Source: Pseudomonas asiatica (GTDB taxonomy: Bacteria > Pseudomonadota > Gammaproteobacteria > Pseudomonadales > Pseudomonadaceae). Taken from it: DNA of 64,000 bases. The translations under genes and the position numbers were made by a program. The stretch's first letter is position 1. Each line of letters starts with the position of its first letter. Location: assembly GCF_040214835.1 (NCBI RefSeq), contig NZ_CP157874.1:3104001-3168000 (forward strand). The letters are read 5' to 3'. The notes beneath the pieces are model-generated. The model was not told the origin of the DNA. It searched no databases and was given only the letters and a program-made list of their open reading frames with translations. Of this stretch, positions 18,313 through 25,694 are shown one piece after another.

Positions 18313-19774
18313 GGTCCCCTCCCGCTGCGATATTGAATGTGAGGCTGACGCGGGTTCCTTCCTCTTCGCGGCTGCTCAGGCTGACCGAGCCGCCAAAACG
18401 TTCCATGATGCGTTTGACCAGGGCCAGGCCTACGCCGAGGCCGCCCTGCTTGGTGGTGTAGAACGGCTTGAACACCATCCGTTCCTGCTGTTGGCTCATG
18501 CCCTTGCCGGTATCGCTGAGGACGAACTCGGCACGCTGCCCATCCTGCACATTGACCTGGGCACGCAGCATGCCGCCTTCGGGCATGGCTTCCAGGGCAT
18601 TGGAGAACAGGGTGTTGAGAATTTGCGTGAGTTGTAGCGGCTGGCTGGCCACCCATTGTGCCCCGGGGCCTTCGTAGCAGAAGCGCACGCCGTTGCGTTC
18701 GATCTGCTGGGCGAAGGCCAGGTGGGTGTCCTCGATGGCCGTCACCAGGTCCACGGCCTCGGCGTCGTCACTGGTCGGGCGCAGCGACACCAGCAAGTCA
18801 CGCACCCAGCGCGACATGCGGTCGACCTGGCTGATGATGTCGGTGATGTTCTTCTGTGCTGCGGGGTTGGCGATTTCCTGGGCCAGTTCGGCGCTGGAGC
18901 GGATGTTGGCCAGCGGGTTGCGCAAGCTATGCGCCACCGCCGAGGACATCTCGCCCAGGGCCACATAGGTTTCACTGGCCACCAGCCGATCCTGCTGCAA
19001 ATGCAATAGCTGCGCCGCGCGGCGCACGATCCAGAACAGGCCGAAGTAGACCAGCGCCCCGCCCACCAGGGTCGAGGCCCAGATCAGCACGTAGCCGCGC
19101 TGGATGCGCCGCACCAGGTCTTGCGGCTCCTTGTAGATCTCCACCATCGCCAGCACCTGCTCGCCCTGGCTGTCGAACAGCGGGATGTAGTTCTCGATGA
19201 ACAGGTAACGCGGCTCACGCTGGAACTTCTGCTCTTCGCGGTCATCGTCGGCCTGGTGGTAGCTGGCCGACACCGCCTTGCGCGAGCGGAAGGCGCGGTC
19301 GAGGTCGCCATCGGCCTCGATGCGCTTGCCGATCAGCTCCCGGTTGGTCGACCAGACGATGGTGCGGTCGCGTGCATAGACATTGGCCAGCAAGGTGTCC
19401 GGCAGGTGCTCGACATGGTCGAGGAACTCGACCCGGGTAGATTCAGCCAGGTCCGGGGTGAACTGCAGGTGCTGCTGGTCCAGGCGCGGATCAAGCAACT
19501 CGCCCATGGTGGTGCCCGGCGGCAACTGCGAATGGCGCACTTCGGCCTGGGCCATGGCCTGGATGAACTGGGCGGTGAGCATGGCATCGCGCTCGACGCT
19601 GTCGCGCACCACGAAACGCGTCGACACATAACCCAGCCCGCCTGCCACCGAGGCGATGATCAGCAGGCTGATGACCGAGAACCAGCGCAGCAGGTTGAAT
19701 TCGCGCAATGGCACGGCCACACCGCTGGCGGTAGTACTGGCCTTGTCTGGCACTTCATTATCCAGCATCTGCAT
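18281..19774 (-). CDS. Sensor histidine kinase 1
   Basis: A 497-residue inner-membrane kinase. TM1 is about 30-51 and TM2 about 229-250, enclosing a periplasmic double-Cache-like region with FIENYIPLFDSQGEQ. The cytoplasmic H-box is SSAVAHSLRNPLANI with His282; the ATPase domain has N-box SNALEAMPEGG, DTGKGM and QGGLGVGLALVKRI. The start at 19774 has GGGAAG 6 bases upstream; ATG 19768 is an alternative. It overlaps the sigma-54 regulator gene. It is a gap-free paralogue of the kinase at 20070-21530 over the first 290 residues. The ligand is unknown. Confidence 0.92.
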   Translation of the reverse strand: MQMLDNEVPDKASTTASGVAVPLREFNLLRWFSVISLLIIASVAGGLGYVSTRFVVRDSVERDAMLTAQFIQAMAQAEVRHSQLPPGTTMGELLDPRLDQQHLQFTPDLAESTRVEFLDHVEHLPDTLLANVYARDRTIVWSTNRELIGKRIEADGDLDRAFRSRKAVSASYHQADDDREEQKFQREPRYLFIENYIPLFDSQGEQVLAMVEIYKEPQDLVRRIQRGYVLIWASTLVGGALVYFGLFWIVRRAAQLLHLQQDRLVASETYVALGEMSSAVAHSLRNPLANIRSSAELAQEIANPAAQKNITDIISQVDRMSRWVRDLLVSLRPTSDDAEAVDLVTAIEDTHLAFAQQIERNGVRFCYEGPGAQWVASQPLQLTQILNTLFSNALEAMPEGGMLRAQVNVQDGQRAEFVLSDTGKGMSQQQERMVFKPFYTTKQGGLGVGLALVKRIMERFGGSVSLSSREEEGTRVSLTFNIAAGGDHGAQHPGSRG

Positions 19775-19899
19775 CGCGTGCTTCCCGCGCTGGGCGTCCG
19801 TTCAGAAATGCATCAAGGCGACGAACAGTAGCCAATTGATAGCACTCCACCCGTGCAGCCGCAGCTGCCATTTGTCGTGTTGCACTCCGCCTGTCACGT

Positions 19900-19915
19900 T
19901 GCAAGAACCCAGCCA
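19900..19915 (-). promoter_or_regulatory. Candidate sigma-54 promoter of the sensor 1/regulator operon
   Basis: Read on the minus strand the site is TGGCTGGGTTCTTGCA. The GG (-24) and GC (-12) pairs are intact with exact spacing to the consensus TGGCACG-N4-TTGCW; the mismatches are at positions 5 and 6. The predicted start near 19889 leaves a 115-base leader. Confidence 0.55.
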
Positions 19916-19987
19916 GCCATCTGATTGATTTGATTAGTTCTTTATAATCAATAGGTTAATGAATTTTCCTAGATTCGTATGGAGGAT

Positions 19988-20020
19988 TATCCCCCACATT
20001 TGGGGATTTTCACCCCAAAA
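19988..20020. promoter_or_regulatory. Palindromic candidate activator site A
   Basis: CCCCCACATTTGGGGA is followed by TTTTCACCCCAAAA; TTTGGGG/CCCCAAA also forms a second 7-base-arm inverted repeat. The centre is about 110 bases upstream of the predicted sigma-54 start near 19889, a normal enhancer distance. It resembles site B (22463-22478) and site C (21563-21582). The surrounding 19775-20069 is an AT-rich intergenic region with no gene. Confidence 0.5.
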
Positions 20021-20069
20021 AACATAGATCCTTTATAAACAATAAGATACGAAGATTTATCAATGTAAA

Positions 20070-21530
20070 TCATGAGGACTCGATCAGCCGGAAACTCAAC
20101 GAAACCCGGGTGCCATGGCCTTCACTGCTGCTGAGCCGGACGCTGCCACCGAAGCGTTCCATGATGCGTTTCACCAACACCAGGCCCACACCCAACCCAC
20201 CCTGCTTGGTGGTGAAGAAAGGCCGGAAGGCCATGCGCTGCCGCTCTTCGTTCATGCCTTTGCCGTTGTCGGACAGGCGCAGGGTCAGGTTACGACGGTC
20301 ATGGCGCACCACCTCGACACGCAACCGCCCACCCTGCTCCATCGACTCCAGGGCGTTGGCGATCAGGCTGCTGAAAATCTGCCGCAGTAACACCGGGTGC
20401 CCCAGCACCTGCACCGCCGGTAACGGTTGCAGGTCCAGGCTCACGCCGCCACGCGCCAGCAGCACCGCGTAGGTCTGCAGGCTTTCCTGCAATGCCAGCG
20501 GCAAATCCACCGCCACTGCCTCATCGTTGAGCGGGCGCAATGACTGCAACATCTGGCGGATCCACTGCGACATGCGGTCGACCTGGCTGATGATGTCGTT
20601 GACATTGCGCTGCGCCGGGCCGTCGTCGAACGCCTGGGCCAGCTCGGCACTGGAACGGATGCTGGCAAGCGGGTTGCGCAGGCTGTGGGCTACCGCCGAG
20701 GACACCTCGCCCAGTGCCACGTAGGTTTCGTTGCTGATCAGCCGTTTCTGCTGCACCGACAGCAGGCGCGCGGCGCGGTGCATGATGCCGTACAGGCCGA
20801 CGTAGACCAGCCCGGCACCGACGGTGATCGCCAGCCAGATCAGGATCAGGCCATGCTCGATGCGCACGATCAGGTCATGGGGCTCCTTGTAGATCTCGAC
20901 CATCGCCGTGACCTGCTCGCCATCGGCATCGAACAGCGGAATGTAGTTCTCGATGAACAACTGCTCGGGTGGGATGACGAACTTCTGCTCGGCGCGGGCC
21001 TGTTCGAAGTTGTGGTAGCTGGCCGAGACTCGCATCTTGTATTCGAAGGCCTGCTCCAGGTCCTGGTCGCCTTCGATCAGCTTGCCGACCAGCGCCGGGT
21101 TGCTGGACCAGATCACCGTACGGTCCGGGGCATAGATGTTGGCCAGCAGCATGTCGGGCAGGTGGGCGATGTGGTCGAGGAACTCGCCACGCGCCCTGCG
21201 CCGGGCGTCCGGGTCGACATCGAGCAGGTTGGCGCGGTCGATGCGCGGGTCGAGCAGTTCACCCATGGTGCGCACATTGGGGATCGACACATGGCGCACT
21301 TCGGCATCGGCGATGGAGGTAATGAATTGCGCGGTGAGCAAGGCATCGCGCTCGATGCTCTCGTCAATGATGAAACGGCTGGAAATCAACCCCAGCCCGA
21401 CCGCTACCGAGAGGATGATGGCCAGGCTGACCCAGGCGTACCAGCGCAGCAGGTTGAACGGCTTGCGTGGGGTGGCCAGTTCGTTACCGGCGGGTACTTC
21501 AATAGCGTCGGAACGAGGGGCGATGTCCAT
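20070..21530 (-). CDS. Sensor histidine kinase 2 (paralogue of kinase 1)
   Basis: A 486-residue kinase starting at ATG 21530 with GGAG 6 bases upstream; the GTG at 21542 is less likely. TM1 is about 29-50 and TM2 about 229-250. The sensor region shares FIENYIPLFDADGEQ and VEIYKEP with kinase 1, and the catalytic H-box SSAVAHSLRNPLAS places His at 282, the same number as in kinase 1. The ATPase domain has LSDNGKGM and QGGLGVGLVLVKRI. No regulator of its own lies next to it, so it may feed the sigma-54 regulator at 16885-18312. It ends 295 bases before kinase 1. Confidence 0.91.
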   Translation of the reverse strand: MDIAPRSDAIEVPAGNELATPRKPFNLLRWYAWVSLAIILSVAVGLGLISSRFIIDESIERDALLTAQFITSIADAEVRHVSIPNVRTMGELLDPRIDRANLLDVDPDARRRARGEFLDHIAHLPDMLLANIYAPDRTVIWSSNPALVGKLIEGDQDLEQAFEYKMRVSASYHNFEQARAEQKFVIPPEQLFIENYIPLFDADGEQVTAMVEIYKEPHDLIVRIEHGLILIWLAITVGAGLVYVGLYGIMHRAARLLSVQQKRLISNETYVALGEVSSAVAHSLRNPLASIRSSAELAQAFDDGPAQRNVNDIISQVDRMSQWIRQMLQSLRPLNDEAVAVDLPLALQESLQTYAVLLARGGVSLDLQPLPAVQVLGHPVLLRQIFSSLIANALESMEQGGRLRVEVVRHDRRNLTLRLSDNGKGMNEERQRMAFRPFFTTKQGGLGVGLVLVKRIMERFGGSVRLSSSEGHGTRVSLSFRLIESS

Positions 21531-21562
21531 GGCGGACTCCACAACTGGGCACCTTCAGAAGG

Positions 21563-21582
21563 TTATAGCCCAGAGTTGGGGA
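21563..21582. promoter_or_regulatory. Weak candidate activator site C
   Basis: TTATAGCCCAGAGTTGGGGA matches site A (TTATCCCCCACATTTGGGGA) at 16 of 20 positions. It lies about 33 bases before the kinase 2 start. No sigma-54 promoter was found next to it, so this is tentative. The rest of 21531-21856 holds only this site and a REP pair. Confidence 0.3.
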
Positions 21583-21679
21583 AACCATCGGGTCAGCTTG
21601 GTGGCATCCGCCGAAGGGTATTGTTTTGTTTCCCGTACTGAACGCACCTGCCTTGCAAAAATCCAGATGCTCACACGGT

Positions 21680-21770
21680 CCCTGTGGGAGCGGCTTTAGC
21701 CGCGAACACCGGCGCAGCCGGTGCCATGCACCGCGTTGGATTGTTCGCGGCTAAAGCCGCTCCCACAGGG
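21680..21770. repeat. REP pair, variant with TTTAGCCGCGAA arms
   Basis: CCCTGTGGGAGCGGCTTTAG and CGCGAACACC face the reverse complement at the right side, around a spacer that includes GGCGCAGCCGGTGCC. This is a different REP subtype from the TGTCGCGA form. It lies between kinase 2 and the lytic transglycosylase gene. Confidence 0.88.
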
Positions 21771-21856
21771 TACGTGGATTGCTTGCAATTTCAGTTATCT
21801 ACGCGACAGCGCAGCCCAAAGGGCTGGGCCATCTCCCACAGGGAAAATTGCAAAGG

Positions 21857-22441
21857 CTAATCACCCGTCAACCCCTGCAACCGGCGGTACTCCCGCAGCA
21901 CATTCGGTACATAGCGCCGGGTCTCGGCAAACGGCGGTACCGCACCACGGCGCAACACAGCTTCGGGGCCGGCGTTGTAGGCCGCCACGGCCAGGGTGAT
22001 GTCATTGTCGAACAAGTTGAGCATGCGCTTGAGGTAGCGGGCCCCGCCCTGCACGTTGTCTTCCGGGTCCAGGCGGTTTTCCACGCCCATCTCGCGGGCG
22101 GTATCCGGCATCAGTTGCATCAGCCCCACGGCGCCCGCCGGTGAACGGGCCTTGGGGTTGTAGCCGGACTCGGCCTTGATCACCGCATGCAGCAACGCCG
22201 GGGGGACGTCGTGGGTACGCGCCGCGGCGGCGACCAGCTTGGCGTAGGGGCGGCCGGTGATGAGCTGCGCGTTGGCCGGGCCGGCCTGGGCCTTCGGCTC
22301 GCTGATCACCGTTTCATAGAGGCGCCCGGGTCGATGGACGTTGGTCAGTATGTAGCTGCCTTTGGCGTCGATGGAAATGTACACATCGGCCTGGGCAGCA
22401 CCTGCCACCAGCCAGATCAAACCGAGAATGAGTCCACGCAT
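21857..22441 (-). CDS. Lytic transglycosylase (SLT fold), exported
   Basis: A 194-residue periplasmic muramidase-like enzyme that cleaves peptidoglycan glycan strands to 1,6-anhydro products. A signal peptide (1-18, ending AAQA) precedes a DUF4124-like strand region (VYISIDAKGSYILTNV) and the SLT domain. Catalytic Glu is in VIKAESGYNPKARSPAGAVG; GLMQLMPDTA and AVAAYNAGPEAV are the other SLT motifs. The start is ATG 22441 with AGAGG upstream. It is divergent from gspG-gspF, where such enzymes open the wall for pilus or secretion complexes; that link is inferred. Confidence 0.9.
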   Translation of the reverse strand: MRGLILGLIWLVAGAAQADVYISIDAKGSYILTNVHRPGRLYETVISEPKAQAGPANAQLITGRPYAKLVAAAARTHDVPPALLHAVIKAESGYNPKARSPAGAVGLMQLMPDTAREMGVENRLDPEDNVQGGARYLKRMLNLFDNDITLAVAAYNAGPEAVLRRGAVPPFAETRRYVPNVLREYRRLQGLTGD

Positions 22442-22462
22442 GTCGGTCGCCTCTTCGTGGTA

Positions 22463-22478
22463 CCCCCAAATTTGGGGG
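22463..22478. promoter_or_regulatory. Perfect 16-bp palindrome, candidate activator site B
   Basis: CCCCCAAATTTGGGGG is followed by ATATACCCC, as in site A. It lies 22 bases before the transglycosylase start and about 123 bases upstream of the predicted gspG transcription start. Probable binding site for the sigma-54 regulator encoded at 16885-18312; inferred from similarity and position. Confidence 0.5.
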
Positions 22479-22513
22479 ATATACCCCGGAAAACCCGAGG
22501 TCGATGACCACGA

Positions 22514-22529
22514 CGCAAGCACTGTGCCG
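22514..22529 (-). promoter_or_regulatory. Candidate sigma-54 promoter of the transglycosylase
   Basis: On the minus strand the site is CGGCACAGTGCTTGCG. GGCAC and TTGC sit at the right distance (GG and GC intact); T, G and W positions deviate. The predicted start near 22503 gives a leader of about 60 bases that contains site B. Confidence 0.45.
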
Positions 22530-22566
22530 CTTTGCGTACCGCATGGTGCAAGGCGCCAGCACGGGC

Positions 22567-22582
22567 GTGCACGGCTGTTGCA
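22567..22582 (+). promoter_or_regulatory. Candidate sigma-54 promoter of gspG-gspF
   Basis: GTGCACGGCTGTTGCA has GCACG-N4-TTGCA at exact spacing, but the first G of the -24 pair is replaced by T, which weakens the match. The predicted start near 22594 is 33 bases before gspG. Confidence 0.35.
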
Positions 22583-22626
22583 TGGAGCCTGCAAAAGCTT
22601 GTCCCCATGCAGCGGAGGGCTTCACC

Positions 22627-23052
22627 ATGCAGCGCAGAACCAACCCTCAACGTGGCTTCACCCTGCTTGAACTCCTGGTGGTGCTGGTGGTGCTCGGCCT
22701 GTTGGCCGGTATCGTCGCGCCCAAGTACTTCAGCCAGCTAGGCCGCTCCGAGGCCAAGGTGGCGCGGGCGCAGATAGAGGGGCTGAGCAAGGCCCTGGAC
22801 CTGTACCGCCTCGAAGTCGGCCACTACCCCAGCAGTGAGCAAGGCCTGCAGGCCCTGGTGATCGCCCCCAGTGGCGAAGCGCGCTGGACCGGCCCGTACC
22901 TGCAGAAGGCCGTGCCGCAAGACCCGTGGGGCCGCCCGTACATCTACCGGCAACCTGGCGAGAACGGCGGCGAGTACGACCTGCTGTCGATGGGCAAGGA
23001 CGGCCAGCCCGGTGGCGACGGGGAAAACGCCGAAATCACCAGTTGGCAGTAG
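22627..23052 (+). CDS. gspG: Type II secretion major pseudopilin GspG
   Basis: A 141-residue pseudopilin starting at ATG 22627 with GGAGG upstream. The prepilin peptidase site is RG|FTLLELLVVLVVLGLLAG, with Glu at position 5 of the mature protein and a long hydrophobic helix. The C-terminal part (YPSSEQGLQALV, WTGPYL, DPWGRPY, GENAEITSW) is that of GspG, including the calcium-loop area. It is followed by gspF 11 bases later. No secretin, ATPase or inner-membrane platform genes other than gspF lie nearby, so it is an orphan set. Confidence 0.93.
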   Translation: MQRRTNPQRGFTLLELLVVLVVLGLLAGIVAPKYFSQLGRSEAKVARAQIEGLSKALDLYRLEVGHYPSSEQGLQALVIAPSGEARWTGPYLQKAVPQDPWGRPYIYRQPGENGGEYDLLSMGKDGQPGGDGENAEITSWQ

Positions 23053-23063
23053 GGAGAACGACC

Positions 23064-24254
23064 ATGCGCTACAGCCTCAAGGCCCTGGGCAGGCAGGGTG
23101 TGGTGCAGTTGCAGATCGACGCCGAGGACGCCGACCAGGCCCGCCGCCAGGCCGAGGACCAGGGCCTGCGCGTGCTCAGCCTGCGCGGCCACGGCGGCGC
23201 CTTGCGCGGCATGGCCTGGCGCCGCGAAGCAAGCTTTGACCTGGTGCTGTTCAGCCAGGAACTTTCAACCCTGCTCAACGCCGGCCTGCCGCTGATCGAC
23301 GCGCTGGAGAGCCTGGCGGAAAAGGCCCCCGCAGCGGCAACGCGCAAAGTGCTCGCCGAACTGGTCCGCCAACTGTACGAAGGCCGCTCGCTGTCTCAGG
23401 CCCTGGGCCAGCAGCCACGGGTATTCCCGCCGCTGTACGTGGCGCTGGTGCAATCCAGCGAGCGTACCGGCGCACTGGGCGACGCCCTCGCCCGCTACAT
23501 CAGCTACCGCCAGCGCCTGGACCTGGTACGGCAGAAGCTGGTGGGCGCCTCGGTGTACCCGTTGCTGCTATTGCTGGTGGGCGGTGGCGTGGTGCTGTTC
23601 CTGCTTGGCTACGTGGTGCCGCGTTTCAGCCAGGTATTCGAGGGCATGGGCACCGAGTTGCCCTGGCTGTCTCGGCTACTGATGCAGATCGGCCTGTTCC
23701 TGCATGCCCAGCAACTGCCACTGGCGTTGGGCACCCTCGGCGTGGTCATGGCGCTGTGGCTGCTGCGCCGCCAGCCACGGGTGCGGCGTTGGGCAGCCTG
23801 CCAGCTGCGGCGCCTGCCGGCACTGCACCAACGCCTGATGATGTACGAACTGGCGCGCTTCTACCGCTCGTTGGGCATCCTGCTGCAAGGCGGCATCCCC
23901 ATCCTCACCGCCATGGGCATGGCCCGCGGCCTGCTCGGCAGCGCGGCGGCCCAGGGCCTGGAGCACGCCAGCCAGCGGGTCGGCGAAGGGCTGCCGTTGT
24001 CCGACGCGCTGGAGGCCGGGCAACTGGTCACGCCGGTATCGCTGCGCCTGCTACGGGCCGGCGAGCAGTCCGGCAACCTGGGCGAGATGCTGGAGCGCTG
24101 CGCCGACTTCCATGACCAGGAAATCGGCCGCTGGGTGGAATGGTTCGTCAAACTGTTCGAACCACTGCTGATGACCTTCATCGGCCTGCTGATCGGCCTG
24201 ATCGTGATCCTGATGTACATGCCGATCTTCGAACTGGCCTCGAGCATTCACTGA
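23064..24254 (+). CDS. gspF: Type II secretion inner-membrane protein GspF
   Basis: A 396-residue polytopic inner-membrane protein of the GspF/PilC family, with two T2SSF cytoplasmic domains (about 65-190 and 270-390) and three membrane helices. Signatures are LFSQELSTLLNAGLPLIDAL, ALVQSSERTGALGDALARY and the repeated counterpart LLRAGEQSGNLGEMLER. It starts at ATG 23064 with AGGGAGA upstream. It would anchor a pseudopilus assembly ATPase that is not encoded here. Its last 7 bases overlap the convergent monooxygenase gene, which marks the border to the sulfur module. Confidence 0.93.
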   Translation: MRYSLKALGRQGVVQLQIDAEDADQARRQAEDQGLRVLSLRGHGGALRGMAWRREASFDLVLFSQELSTLLNAGLPLIDALESLAEKAPAAATRKVLAELVRQLYEGRSLSQALGQQPRVFPPLYVALVQSSERTGALGDALARYISYRQRLDLVRQKLVGASVYPLLLLLVGGGVVLFLLGYVVPRFSQVFEGMGTELPWLSRLLMQIGLFLHAQQLPLALGTLGVVMALWLLRRQPRVRRWAACQLRRLPALHQRLMMYELARFYRSLGILLQGGIPILTAMGMARGLLGSAAAQGLEHASQRVGEGLPLSDALEAGQLVTPVSLRLLRAGEQSGNLGEMLERCADFHDQEIGRWVEWFVKLFEPLLMTFIGLLIGLIVILMYMPIFELASSIH

Positions 24255-25555
24255 ATGGCCAGGCCCAGGCTTTCGCGCAGGGTGGTGCCCTCGTAGGCGG
24301 TGCGGTATACCCCGCGTTCCTGCAGCAGCGGCACCACTTGCTCGGTAAAGCGGCGGAACTGCCCGGGGTGGCCGATATAGATGTTGAAACCATCCAGCGC
24401 CCGCGCCTCGAACCACTCGGCCATTCTGGCCGCTACCGTTGCCGGCGAACCGACGAAGGCCCCCGGCCGCAACTGGCGGCCGAATTCCACCGCCTGGCGC
24501 AAGCTCAAGCCCTGCTCCCGTGCCTGGTCGGCAATACGCCTGGCGTTGGTGAAGAAGCTGCTGCGCGCGTGCTCCAGGCTTTCTTGCGGGAATGGCGCAT
24601 CGAGGTCGTACTGGCTGAAGTCGTGCCAGCCGAAGTTGCGCCCGAACTCCTTGAGCGCCAGCTCGAAGCTGTGGTCCTGCTGGTGGTAATGGCGCTCGAT
24701 CTCGCGGGCGTGTTCGTCGGTGTCGCCGACATAGATCTCGGCCCCGGGCAATACCAGCAACTGCTCGGGGTCACGCCCCAGCCGCGCGGCGCGGCCCTTC
24801 ACATCACGGTAGAACGCCTGGCCCTGCTCAATGCTGGCGGCGTGGGTGAAGATTACATCCGCGGTGGCAGCCCCAAGGTCACGCCCTTGCTGCGAATCGC
24901 CGGCCTGGAAGATGACCGGCTGGCCCTGTGGCGAGCGCTGGATGTTCAACGGCCCCACCACCGAGAAGTGCTCGCCCTTGTGGTTCAGGGCATGCATCCG
25001 GCTGGGGTCGAGGAACTGCCCGGTGGCCCGGTTGCGCGGGAAGGCGCCGTCTTCATAGGAGCGCCACAGGCCCTGCACCACCGCGACGTGCTCCTGGGCG
25101 CGGGCATAGCGGGTGTCGTAGTCGTAGTGCTCGTCACGGCCATAGTTGCCGGCGGTGCCGGCGTCGCCACTGGTGACCACGTTCCAGCCGGCGCGGCCCT
25201 TGCTGATCAGGTCCAGCGAGGCAAGGCGGCGGGCGACGTTGAACGGTTCGTTGTAGGAAGTGGTCAGGGTGCCGACCAGGCCGATGTGGCGTGTGCTTAC
25301 CGCCAGCGCCGAGAGCAGGGTCAGCGGCTCCAGGCGGTTGAGGTAATGGGACGGCGAGCCGGGGGTGATGTACTGGCTGTCGACGATGAACATCAGGTCG
25401 AACAACGCCGCCTCGGCCTGACGGGCGATGTCGATGTACCAATCGATATTGACGCTGGCGTCGGCAGGCAGCTCCGGGTCGAGCCACAGGTTGTGCCGGC
25501 CAGGGCCGCCGCAGCCCATGGTCAGGGCACCGAGCTTGATCTTGCGGGTGGTCAT
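24248..25555 (-). CDS. LLM-class flavin-dependent monooxygenase (NtaA/DszA/SnaA type)
   Basis: A 435-residue bacterial-luciferase-like monooxygenase that uses FMNH2 from a separate reductase. It starts at ATG 25555 (MTTRKIKLGALTMGCGGPGRHN) with GAGGA upstream. Family features are WYIDIARQAEAALFDLMFI, LEPLTLLSALAVSTRHIGL, GTLTTSYNEPFNVARRLASL and NVVTSGDAG. Members oxidise aminopolycarboxylates, dibenzothiophene sulfone or alkyl sulfones. The neighbours (sulfonate-type binding protein, thiol dioxygenase, rhodanese) favour an organosulfur substrate. No flavin reductase is adjacent. Confidence 0.9.
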   Translation of the reverse strand: MTTRKIKLGALTMGCGGPGRHNLWLDPELPADASVNIDWYIDIARQAEAALFDLMFIVDSQYITPGSPSHYLNRLEPLTLLSALAVSTRHIGLVGTLTTSYNEPFNVARRLASLDLISKGRAGWNVVTSGDAGTAGNYGRDEHYDYDTRYARAQEHVAVVQGLWRSYEDGAFPRNRATGQFLDPSRMHALNHKGEHFSVVGPLNIQRSPQGQPVIFQAGDSQQGRDLGAATADVIFTHAASIEQGQAFYRDVKGRAARLGRDPEQLLVLPGAEIYVGDTDEHAREIERHYHQQDHSFELALKEFGRNFGWHDFSQYDLDAPFPQESLEHARSSFFTNARRIADQAREQGLSLRQAVEFGRQLRPGAFVGSPATVAARMAEWFEARALDGFNIYIGHPGQFRRFTEQVVPLLQERGVYRTAYEGTTLRESLGLAIQ

Positions 25556-25584
25556 GGGTATTCCTCGGAAATGGTGGTGGCTGG

Positions 25585-25684
25585 GCCGGCCTCTTCGCGG
25601 GTAAACCCGCTCCCACAGGAATTGCGCAGTATTCGAGTGCTGCACTGCCCCTGTGGGAGCGGGTTTACCCGCGAAAGGGCCGGT
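25585..25684. repeat. REP pair, variant with CGCGGGTAAACCCGC arms
   Basis: CTTCGCGGGTAAACCCGCTC and CCACAGG face the inverted copy ending in TTTACCCGCGAAAGGGCC. It sits between the binding-protein and monooxygenase genes and may limit read-through between them. Confidence 0.88.
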
Positions 25685-25694
25685 ACAGGCGTAA

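Noticed and set aside
22627..24254. A complete Type II secretion operon
   Set aside because: Only gspG and gspF are present; the flanking genes are a transglycosylase and a monooxygenase.
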